From positions 81,855,249-81,919,248 of the forward strand of contig OZ038423.1 in assembly GCA_964036155.1 (NCBI GenBank): 64,000 nt of DNA. The letters are read 5' to 3'. Position numbers and translations under genes: made by a program. The stretch comes from Diploscapter coronatus (Eukaryota; Nematoda; Chromadorea; Rhabditida; Rhabditidae). Below, piece by piece: positions 46,801 to 58,800 of the stretch (positions are counted from its first letter, which is position 1; every line of letters starts with the position of its first letter). Under the pieces are notes generated by a model, which worked only from the letters and a program-made list of their open reading frames with translations, did not search any database and was not told where the DNA came from.

Positions 46801-49800
46801 TATTATGAGCCAATCTCCGAGTTATAAATATTATCACTCTAGCCGCTAGAATAAGTCAGATTTAAAGCCCTGTCAAGGATCTCGTCTTCCTTTCTATACA
46901 GAAATCAGTAGACATTGAGCTTTTTCGTTTTGATGAGCGAAATCTGAAATCCTTCTTCATTCATTTAGCTTTACAGTCAGGAAGGATTGGAAGCTTAGCA
47001 GCTCCAGCTTGAGATGGACATAATTGAATTGTCTGATAATTCCTATTCTCACATTGGGATTTACCTTTTAGGCCTAGCCTATCAAATACGTCAATTTCTG
47101 ACAGGCAAATTATATGAATCATCTAGTGCGAAACTACAAGAACGGTTACTTGAAATTCGCGAGAATAGATGACAAATCATCTGGTTCTCTAATCTTTCCA
47201 CGGAAACAGCTTTCCTAGATTAGATCAAGCGCGTTTAACCCTCAGTGCTGAGAATATGCGTCGAACCAGCACATTTATGGTATTTTATCGGAGTGTAGTA
47301 TAATAGATATTATACTTCAATAAATCTTGTATAATATTCAATTTTGTCATGATAGTTTTACGAACCAATGAGAGAAATAATATTTTCTGTTGTGACAGTT
47401 TCTACGAATTTGTAAAACGTATTCCGATTCATTTACATTTCAGCCCGCCTACAAATGTGGTGCATTAACGCTGAATTCGATCGGAGGGAGTGTGACTACT
47501 GATACATCTGGTGGAAAGTGCACGTATGCTAGAATTTGTATTTAGTAAATAAAGCATACTGAATTCTTAGCAAGAACGTTAAATGCCAGGACGGTTTTAC
47601 TAATGTTCATGTAGTCAAAAATGGTCAATGCAGCGAAACTCCGATAACGAAGACAGGAACAGGCGCAACGTTCACATGCCAAGGCGACAAATATGTCTAT
47701 ACCGACGGTAGCACAACCTATAATGTCGACCAAGTTATTTGCGTCAAAGGTTTGTCCTGAATCAACGCCATAAAATGGACGTGATCTATTTCAGATATAT
47801 GCATTGGATGTACTGTTGCTGACGATAGTAAAATGGTGAAGAGTGCCGATGTGAGTAAAATAATATTTTCTGTTGTGACAGTTTCTACGAATTTGTAAAA
47901 CGTATTCCGACTCATTTACATTTCAGCCCGCCTACAAATGTGGTGCATTAACGTTGAATTCGATCGGAGGGAGTGTGACTACTGATACATCTGGTGGAAA
48001 GTGCACGTATGCTAGAATTTTTATTTAGTAAATAAAACATTGAATTCTTAGCAAGAACGTTAAATGCCAGGACGGTTTTACTAATGTTCATGTAGTCAAA
48101 AATGGTCAATGCAGCGAAACTCCGATAACGAAGACAGGAACAGGCGCAACGTTCACATGCCAAGGCGACAAATATGTCTATACCGACGGTAGCGGAACTC
48201 ATGATGTCGACCAAGTTATTTGCGTCAAAGGTTTGTCCTGAATCAGCATCATGAAATATCGCGATCGTCTACTTTAGATATATGCATTGGATGTACTGTT
48301 GCTGACGATAGTAAAATGGTGAAGAGTGCCGATGTGAGTAAAATAATATTTTCTGTTGTGACAGTTTCTACGAATTTGTAAAACGTATTCCGACTCATTT
48401 ACATTTCAGCCCGCCTACAAATGTGGTGCATTAACGTTGAATTCGATCGGAGGGAGTGTGACTACTGATACATCTGGTGGAAAGTGCACGTATGCTAGAA
48501 TTTTTATTTAGTAAATAAAACATTGAATTCTTAGCAAGAACGTTAAATGCCAGGACGGTTTTACTAATGTTCATGTAGTCAAAAATGGTCAATGCGTTGA
48601 AACTCCGATAACGAAAACAGGAACAGGCGCAACGTTCACATGCCAAGGTGACAAATATGTCTACACCGACGGTAGCACAACCTATAATGTCGACCAAGTT
48701 ATTTGCGTCAAAGGTTTGTCCTGAATCAGCACCATGAAATATCGCGATCGTCTATTTCAGATATATGCATTGGATGTACTGTTGCTGACGATAGTAAAAT
48801 GGTGAAGAGTGCCGATGTGAGTAAAATAATATTTTCTGTCATGACAGCTTTACGAACCAATTAGACTTCAGTCGGTCGCTTCGCGGCCTCCATTCGTCTA
48901 GGACTTTTGCGGAGCAAAAGTGCAAAACAACACTAACACTAACACCACAATTCTAGCACCAAAATTAAATTTAAAAATTAGCATGCATTGTATTAATCAT
49001 TTTCACGCTCATACCTAGGGACCGCCAGCCATTTTGCCAAAATAAGCCTGGCGTGATGTTTTACTCATGGATGGACAGGTCATTGGGTCCTGAATCCAGT
49101 TCCGAAGAGAAAAACTCAAGAAGTTATTTTAAAATTAAACATTGAAACACCAGAAACGAAAAATCCCTCTCATTTGTGGAATGGGTCAGAGACGGGGAGT
49201 GAATTGTGTCTCGTGCTGACTCTTGCCTCTCTTTCTTTTCCTGCCAATGGCGTTATTTTTCTCTGCACTCTCCCATTGGTTCTTTCTATATCTTGCGGAT
49301 TATCAGGATCTCAGTTGCTCTACGCAGGATTTTTCTAATTTTTACATATGTTATACATTTCAACTAGGTGTACCGATTCATCAAAAAAAAAATTAAATGT
49401 ACCTCTTTCATAACTCGAAATATTAGCATTGTCATACTTTGACGCGCATTTGCGGACTTTTTTCGCACTCCGATCAATAAATCGATATCACCACGTGAAA
49501 GAGCGGTATCGAATTGTATAGTAGGTACCGATCAATTATTAAAAACAAAATTGCCGATAATCGAAAGGGCTATCAACTATGGACAATATTGAACTGAGGC
49601 AAAGGGGCGGGCCTTGACGGTTCCTACTCATACCTCTCACACTATCAAAATTTTTAATTTCATAGCTCTCCCCTCCTGAAAATCCATCAAATCATAAAAC
49701 TAAAACTATCCAATTAAAAAAATTCAATCAATCATTTCAAATATTTCTTTGTCATTCAATTATCCCATTGATGTCATTTTCTCACCAAAAAGATGGATTT

Positions 49801-52800
49801 TATCATTAAAAGTTTCAGTGAATAATCTTTCCAAAAAGATTTTTGAGCTATTATTGCATTATCATAGCTCAATCAGTTGTGAACACCCGCCGCAACTTGT
49901 AAACGAACCACCCACTCTACCTGCTCGATTACGCCGATATTCACTTCCTATGGTCTACCACGCATTGTGCTGTTCCTCTTTGCGTCTCTCTCCCACACAC
50001 CTCTTTTCTTTCCCTTTTTTCACACTTTCGTTAAGTAAGAAAATGATTTTTTGGGTAAAAGTACCCATTTCTTGAACCAAAATCGATCGGGTTTTTTTAC
50101 GTTGCACATCAGGACGAAGAGACCTTTCCAGCCGTGTATAACACTTGGATCTATCATGCTTAGTATTCGAGAACTAAGTGTGCACAGACAGACAGATACA
50201 CTTAACAAAAATATCAAACAAGGAGAAGTAGACAAGTAGACAAGGAGATGAGAGAAATAATATTTTCCGTTGTGACAGTTTCTACGAATTTGTAAAACGT
50301 ATTCCGATTCATTCATATTTCAGTCCAACTACAAATGTGGTGCATTAACGTTGAATTCGGTCGGAGGAAGTGTGACTACTGATACATCTGGTGGAAAGTG
50401 CACGTATGCTATAATTTGTATTTAGTAAATTAAACATATCGAATTCTTAGCAAGAACGTTAAATGCCAGGACGGTTTTACTAATGTTCATGTAGTCAAAA
50501 ATGGTCAATGCGTTGAAACTCCGATAACGAAGACAGGAACAGGCGCAACGTTCACATGCCAAGGCGACAAATATGTCTACACCGACGGTAGCACAACCTA
50601 TAATGTCGACCAAGTTATTTGCGTCAAAGGTTTGTCTTGAATCAGCGCCATAAAATGGACGTGATCTATTTCAGATATATGCATTGGGTGTACTGTTACT
50701 GACGATAGTAAAATGGTGAAGAGTGCCGATGTGAGTAAAATAATATTTTCTATCGTGACAGTTTTTACGAATTTATGTAAAAATTACTCCAACTCATTTA
50801 TTTCAGCCCGCCTACAAATGTGGTGCATTAACGTTGAATTCGGTCGGAGGGAGTGTGACTACTGATACATCTGGTGGAAAGTGCACGTATGCTAGAATTT
50901 GTATTTAGTAAATTAAACATATTGAATTCTTAGCAAGAACGTTAAATGCCAGGACGGTTTTACTAATGTTCATGTAGTCAAAAATGGTCAATGCGTTGAA
51001 GCTCCGATAACGAAGACAGGAACAGGCGCAACGTTCACATGCCAAGGCGACAAATATGTCTACACCGACGGTAGCACAACCTATAATGTCGACCAAGTTA
51101 TTTGCGTCAAAGGTTTGTCCTGAATCAACGCCATAAAATGAACGTGATCGTCTACTTTAGATATATGCATTGGATGTACTGTTACTGACGATAGTAAAAT
51201 GGTGAAGAGTGCCGATGTGAGTAAAATAATATTTTCTATCGTGACAGCTTTACGAACCAATGAGAAACCCATTCAAAAGGGTTTTATATTTAAAAAAATA
51301 AAAGCAGAGGTTGTTTTATTCATGAAAAGCGCTCTATTTGTATCCAAGAGTGATTCCCATAAAAGAAGATCAACCAATATTTTTTAAAATCTCGATATCC
51401 GTTGCTCGTACATCATCCAGGTAAAAATATTTTAGTGACTGATTCCATATTTGAGGGACTTTCACCTGCGAATAAAACCGACGCGCCTCCTTTGAACTTT
51501 CTTAATAAAAATATTTATGTTCCAATGCACAAATAATATTTTGTTTTTTCACATGATATGGCTCTTGCTGGGAAGATATTTATTCTTATTCTTTTCGCTT
51601 GTTCTGATATAAACTTTATTATTCACCGCTACCAAATAGACTGATTATTCTAATCATCGACACTCGCAAGGCATCTGTCTGGAAAAAGGTACTGTCCTCT
51701 TGCCACCACCCTACAGGACCCAGCAGGGCATTACAATTTCTCTAATGGATATCTACATCACTACTTATGAGTTATCTTTGTGAGATCACTCTAGTAGATA
51801 ACTGGTCGATCACTGAAAGACTATTCTCCGATTGTTAAACGTGCATTCTACAAGAATGAATATTTTGAAAATATGAATTAATCAAACTATCTAGAAGGCG
51901 CGTCGGTTTTATTCGCAGGTGAAAGTCCCTCAAATATGGAATCAGTCACTAAATATTTTTACCTGGATGATGTACGAGCAACGGACATCGAGATTTAAAA
52001 AAAAAATATTGGTTGATCTCCTTTCATGCGAATCACTCTTGGATACAAATAGAGCGCTTTTCATGAATAAAACAACCTCCGCTTTTATTTTTTTAATATA
52101 AAACCCTTTTGGACGGGTTGATCTCTTTTCATTTCAAAACGAAGTTTTGACTCTTAAAAATATCTGCAGAATCCGAAATAAGATGGAAGTAATTCGTGTT
52201 CAACGTGATCGATTGATGTTGGTGGACTTTTTAGTGAATTTTGTAAGGCACAATGATCCACATCGAAATTCTGTCTTCGTTTATAGACAACCATTTAGTG
52301 CCCAAGTGGTCATTATCATCTTACTGGCGTATATAATGATTTTTCCGTTCAAAGTGAAACTTGACCACACTTCAAAAAAAAATTTCTCTAACAGCACCCA
52401 CTTCTATGACAAGTGCCATATACCAAAATTTTTATAATGAACTGGGCTATAATAATATGCAATAAAATCGGGTGCCATTTGCGTTTTACGAACGTACTGA
52501 TCGAAAGTGTCGGAAATTGATCAATTTTGACACTTTTCGGCCCAGAACTTTTTATGTAAGCACAGAATCGGAAAATGTTGTGAATGAAAGTTGTTTATCT
52601 CATCGAGACAAAGCGTTTGATACCAAATTTGACAAATTTAGATGCTTTTTAACGATTTTTGAATTTTCGAGTACGACATTCGCTACAGCGTAAACAACGT
52701 GCGCCCGAGCTCCGGGACCTCGATTTTCGGATTCTCCATCCTCGATTACATTATTAGGAATCATTTCCAGGAAAATAATTTTGGAGCTGTGCCAAGTCTT

Positions 52801-55800
52801 TCCCAGCAATAACTCCATCTTTACATAGAATGGCCGATATGTCGACGTCAAAAAATGATTTTTCATCTTTACTAATTTTTGTAGAAAAAATTTGGGTCCC
52901 ACCCCGGATTTCGAATCTGTAAAAAGCACTAGAAAGCCCAATCCAGGCTCTACAACTTTGGTTAACATCGCCAGTTGACTTATCCGGAGAAATTTTGAGA
53001 TATCTTAGAAAGTCGAAATGCTACTTTCAAGAGGCTGTCACGAAAATTTTTGTTAATAAAAAGTTGAATATTTTGGTATTTTTAGAAAGCACTCATCAAG
53101 TGCTATCTACTTACAAAATTTGAGCGTTTCTACTATTCGTTTTTATACTCTAATTTCGCCTCGAAAATGAGATATTTGGACTTTCAAACTACCGTAACTC
53201 GCTAATATCTGATCCAAAATCGGCGTTCTTTTTTTTAATCGACGTGGAATGGCGAGCTCTACAACATATTAAAATTGGTCCACCCAAAAATCGATTTAAA
53301 GAAAGTTATTTTCGAAAAATCACTTTTTTCGAACTTTGGAGTACTGTAGCTCCGTCCCCATATGTCGAAAATGGCTGAGTTTCTACGCCCCACAATGCGA
53401 CCCATAGGCCTCTCGATTAAAAAAAAACCCGATCCGAAACGAATTAAAAATTATCAAAAAAAAGTCGGGACAACTGATTTCGTGACAAAGATCAGAAAAC
53501 AGCACTTTTTGAACATGACCTACGTCGATATCTCGATCCCTGATATAGTTTCGACCCCGGAAAGTACACCAGGGTTTTCGACCACGCTGAACACGAATCT
53601 GGTATCGAAATCAGCCTTTGAAAACAACCGGAATGAGTTTTGCATCAATTTTTATGTTCAAACTGTCACGCATTGTTAAAGGCGAATATAACCTCCGCCG
53701 GTCGCCTTCGGCGGCCGGCTGATAATATTTTCCGTTGTGATAGTTTTGACTAATGTGTGTAAAACGTATTCCGATTCATTTACATTTCAGCCCGCCTACA
53801 AATGTGGTGCATTAACGTTGAATTCGATCGGAGGAAGTGTGACTACTGATACATCTGGTGGAAAGTGCACGTATGCTATAATTTGTATTTAGTAAATTAA
53901 ACATATCGAATTCTTAGCAAGAACGTTAAATGCCAGGACGGTTTTACTAATGTTCATGTAGTCAAAAATGGTCAATGCGTTGAAGCTCCGATAACGAAGA
54001 CAGGAACAGGTGCAACGTTCACATGCCAAGGCGACAAATATGTCTACACCGACGGTAGCACAACCTATAATGTCGACCAAGTTATTTGCGTCAAAGGTTT
54101 GTCTTGAATCAGCGCCATAAAATGGACGTGATCTATTTCAGATATATGCATTGGGTGTACTGTTACTGACGATAGTAAAATGGTGAAGAGTGCCGATGTG
54201 AGTAAAATAATATTTTCTATCGTGACAGTTTTTACGAATTTATGTAAAAATTACTCCAATTCATTTATTTCAGCCCGCCTACAAATGTGGTGCATTAACG
54301 TTGAATTCGGTCGGGGGAAGTGTGACTACTGATACATCTGGTGGAAAATGCACGTATGCTAGAATTTTTATCTCTTCAATTTAGTATTTTTGTAAAGTGT
54401 GTCTGTGTATTTGTGCGTTCAAGCTGATTTCTAATCGCCTGTCTATCGTAGCCCCATGTATGATAGATACACCGTTTGATAGATCTCAGTTGCATCCTGT
54501 GCAACGTAAATTTTCCGACAATTTTTGACCTAATTTTTGGGTACTTTTGGCCAAAAAACTAATATGCTAATTTCGACAACAAAATTTACAAATACTTTGA
54601 GAGGTCATTACCGACAGTATTCGCTACTTCGCTGGTGAGCTCTCTTCTTTGTCCTCTCTCTACTGTCTTATCTAAGTTGAATGTATGTGAAAATTGATGG
54701 ATGTGAGAGTTCATTATTGCTATTGTCGATTGTAAACGACTTGGCCATCGCAACAGGAAAGGTGCGAAACGCGTCGCGTCCTCCTGCGTTGCGGCTTTCG
54801 TTGTCAAAAGCATTTTTCACACAAGATTCTTTATTTTTGGTTTTCCGTTGAAATTTCATTAATTGTTCGTTTTAATTATCGATAATTTTAAAAGTTCTGT
54901 AGAAGAAAATCATTAAAAAAAATGTTGAAACTTCAATAAATCGCTAAAAACGAGATAAAAGAGCAAATTTTCACTCAATAATCGATAATATAAACATAAT
55001 TACCACTAATTGCCATTAATTAGCGGATAATTGCGAAATTCCGACCGAAAATCAGAATCTTGTGTGAAAAATGCTTTTGACAACGAAAGCCGCAACGCAG
55101 GAGGACGCGACGCGTTTCGCACCTTCCCTGTTGCGAAGGGCACTTGCGACGGCCAAGTCGTTTACAATCAACAATACCACCCCAATGAAAGGCGGTCGGA
55201 TGCTTGAGTCTGGAAATAGGCTTCACAATGGGACTGAATCTTAAGAGATATGATAAAATGCTGTTGCTAAATTATGTCAAATTAGCTACTATCTTATCTA
55301 AATTAATAAATGCGAAAAGCGATGGCACATTGATAGCCCAATTACTGCTTCCGCAACAATGAAATGCAGTCCGAATTTTCGGGATCGGAACTTGATCTCA
55401 CAATGGGATGAAGCTGGACATGGAGAGAAATGGAAACTTCCAATTGCAATTGCTGACTGATACTAAATTTGGGACACTCCCGATTCAGAATTTTGTGAAT
55501 AGCCCGAGCATTGGAAGCTAACAAAATAGTTCTTGATCAGGCAGTTCTGAATCGGGAGTGTTTCCTAAATTTGTATATTAGAAGAGCTTTGAAAATGCAT
55601 AAAAGGTAGAGGATTGGTAATGAATAGGTCATTAATACTCGGGTTGGAGTAGAATGAGAAGGATTATTTTCTGACAACTTTCAATAAAAGTCCGACTTCT
55701 TTATTCTGCCACTATTCTGCATCTGTCACTACTTTGTATTCTGTCACTGTATCTGTACTGCTTTGTAATCTATTTCTGCTCTATTCTGCACTAGCCGGTC

Positions 55801-58800
55801 GCCAAAGACGGTAGGCCTATTATTTTCGCATTTTTGTATAGCTTACAACATGATAATATTTTCACAATAAATATTTTTCAAATAGAAGCGCATAATGCAA
55901 ATTTTGAATATGTAAAACATGAAGGGTTATGAGCAAGGTGAGTCAATGAATAGGTAATTTGTAGTTTTGACTTTCGAATTTGATACAAATTAGCAAATTA
56001 ACGGGATACAAAATTAAATATAAAAGTAAAGAAAATCGCTATTTTAATTTTATGATTTGATGGATTTTCAGGAGGGAAGAGCTATGAAATTCAAAATTTT
56101 GATAGTGTGAGAGATATGAGCGTGAAAATGAGAAATGCAACAAATAAAACGTATGTTAATCTTAAAGAAAAATTGTTTGTGTCGAAGTTGTTGTGATGTT
56201 GGTGTTGTTTTGATTTGATATTGTCTTTTGGTTTGGCATTGTTTTGTTTTGCACTTTTGCGAAGCAAAAGTCCTAGACGGAGGGAGACCGCGAAGCGGCC
56301 GACCGAAGCCTAGTTTTCATTATTTTATTTAATAAATAAAACATACTGAATTCTTAGCAAGAACGTTAAATGCCAAGACGGTTTTACTAATGTTCATGTA
56401 GTCAAAAATGGTCAATGCAGTGAAACTCCGATAACGAAGACAGGAACAGGCGCAACGTTCACATGCCAAGGCGACAAATATGTCTACACCGACGGTAGCG
56501 GAACTCATAATGTCGACCAAGTTATTTGCGTCAAAGGTTTGTCCTGAATCAACGCCATAAAATGGACGTGATCGTCTATTTCAGATATATGCATTGGGTG
56601 TACTGTTACTGACGATAGTAAAATGGTGAAGAGTGCCGATGTAAGTAAAATAATATTTTCTATCGTGACAGCTTTACGAACCAATGAGAGAAATAATATA
56701 TTCAGTTGTGACAGTTTCTACGAATTTGTAAAAATTATTCCGATTCATTTACATTTCAGCCCGCCTACAAATGTGGTGCATTAACGCTGAATTCGATCGG
56801 AGGGAGTGTGACTACTGATACATCTGGTGGAAAGTGCACGTATGCTATAATTTGTATTTAGTAAATTAAACATATCGAATTCTTAGCAAGAACGTTAAAT
56901 GCCAGGACGGTTTTACTAATGTTCATGTAGTCAAAAATGGTCAATGCGTTGAAACTCCGATAACGAAGACAGGAACAGGTGCAACGTTCACATGCCAAGG
57001 CGACAAATATGTCTACACCGACGGTAGCACAACCTATAATGTCGACCAAGTTATTTGTGTCCAAGGTTTGTCTTGAATCAGCACCATAAAATGAACGTGA
57101 TCGTCTATTTTAGATATATGCGCTGGATGTAAGATTTCCGATGATGCAATAGTCGAGAATGTCAATGTGAGAGAAACAATATTTATATTTTTCGTTATAA
57201 GTTTAAGAGTCTGTAGCATTATTCACCAAAGTATAGAAGAAGCAGAAATAAGTAGACTCAATGTGTTGTGTAACATACGGCAACAATTCTCGAACATTAA
57301 TTAATATCTGGATTCCGGTAGAAAAAATTGGGGTGTTCGGTTCGTGTTGAGAAATTTTTGGATGTCCGAGTCCAGTCCGGGTCCCAATTTTTACGGATGA
57401 GTACATCTCTGGTTGTTACTAATTTAGTCGCCAATATCATATGCGACATTATATATTCATTCATTCATCTCTACCACTCTACCATGATCTATCCTATATA
57501 ATAATAGTTCCTTACTCTATATCAGGACCGGACGGAATTCTAAATTTTGCTTTTCGGAATTCTGCCCGGCTCTGCTCTAAATAATGCATATCCAAACTTT
57601 GTCTATTTTTACCCCCCTGCCCTTACCTAGTATTTATTCGCTTGCTTTATCCTCTCAAAATGTGTGGCTTTGATTAAAAGGAACGCCGTATTTGACGTTT
57701 TGGTGAATAAGGCTCGTCCTGTTTTTACGAATGTGTGTAAAAATTATTCTGATTCATTTATATTTCAGCCCTCCTTCGACTGTAATGGATTAATGTTGAA
57801 TTCGATCGGAGGAACAGTGACTACTGATACATCTGGTGGAAAGTGCACGTATGCTAGAATTTTTATTTTTATTTTATATATAAAAATATTGAATTCTTAG
57901 CAAAAACGTTGTATGCGAATCTGGATTTACAAATGTTTATGTAGTCAATAACGGCCAATGCATTAAAACTGCGATAGAAAAAACAGACGACGGTGCAACA
58001 TTTACATGCCAAGAGAATGAATATGTCTACTCCAAGAATGGCCAAATAGTTTATGATAAAGTTAATAAAGTTATCTGCGTTAAACGTGAGTTTTTACTTA
58101 TCTCACATTGTAACATATATATTTTCTCCAAAAATGGTCTCTTTACTTTCTAAAATAGACAAAAATGTTAGGAAATTGGTCGATAAATTTTCTTTAAAAT
58201 TCATTTTTGAAAAAATATGTCTAGATATTCTAAAAACTTTGATGCCTTAATCCTGAAAGTCTATTGTATGCCTCACTTATGGACCAAGGCTAGATCGGAA
58301 TGGATTTTTTCAAATTCGGAACCGGTATGTCTTGTTTCCTAAAAGATGGAGACCAAGATCGGCGGATGGTTTTATGGGCGGAATCTAATCCTTTTTAGTG
58401 GAAGAGAAAAGATCCAACAGCGAGCGTCTTTTTTCTCTCACAAAAGTGAAGAAAAGAAGGCTCAGCCCATAAAACCCTTCATTGATCTTGATCTCCATCT
58501 TTTCAGAACAAGCCATATCGGTACCCTAAATTTTCGCCGGTCCGAAACTGGTATCAGAATCGGTACCATCGAAAATCGTTGGAAGTTCCAATTTTCCAGA
58601 ACCGATACCGGTATTTTTCTTAAGAGGCGTTCCCTGTAGGATTCGAACAACTGACCGCACTTGAAAAGTCTCTCGAGTCCAAAAACAAATTATATAGGGT
58701 AATAGAGCTTCGAACACTGGTTCCAAAACTATCCATTCTAAGCCCTGCCCCTTTTTATGGGTGGAGCCACGCTACCTTGAAAATCGCGAATTTGACCAAA

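Larger units (their letters stand above)
42342..58085 (+). repeat. Array of 11 three-exon eight-cysteine units
   Basis: Exons a/b/c of each unit. U1 42342-42397, 42474-42553, 42599-42777; U2 42823-42878, 42998-43077, 43123-43301; U3 43347-43402, 47444-47523, 47571-47749; U4 47795-47850, 47927-48006, 48052-48230; U5 48278-48333, 48410-48489, 48535-48713; U6 48761-48816, 50324-50403, 50451-50629; U7 50675-50730, 50807-50886, 50934-51112; U8 51161-51216, 53791-53870, 53918-54096; U9 54142-54197, 54274-54353, 56358-56536; U10 56585-56640, 56760-56839, 56887-57065; U11 57114-57166, 57769-57848, 57901-58085. Units 1-10 are exactly 56+80+179 nt (105 aa) and nearly identical, introns included. U11 is diverged in exons a and c. 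Cys order: CxxC, YKC, GKC, VKC, GQC, FTC, VIC. Basic spacing is 481-486 bp. Confidence 0.9.

Noticed and set aside
44880..47270. Possible recoded (stop-reassigned) protein in the 3.87-kb element
   Set aside because: One frame looks protein-like in places, but TAA, TAG and TGA all occur at about the random rate (roughly one in 19 codons), so there is no sign of a single reassigned stop.
42495..57064. Repeated minus-strand frames of 63-88 aa across the array
   Set aside because: They are antisense shadows of exon c of each unit; the plus-strand exons have splice sites, frame continuity and conserved cysteines.
42342..57065. CRISPR-like or satellite array
   Set aside because: The 0.48-kb units contain in-phase exons and introns of one gene, not short repeats with spacers.
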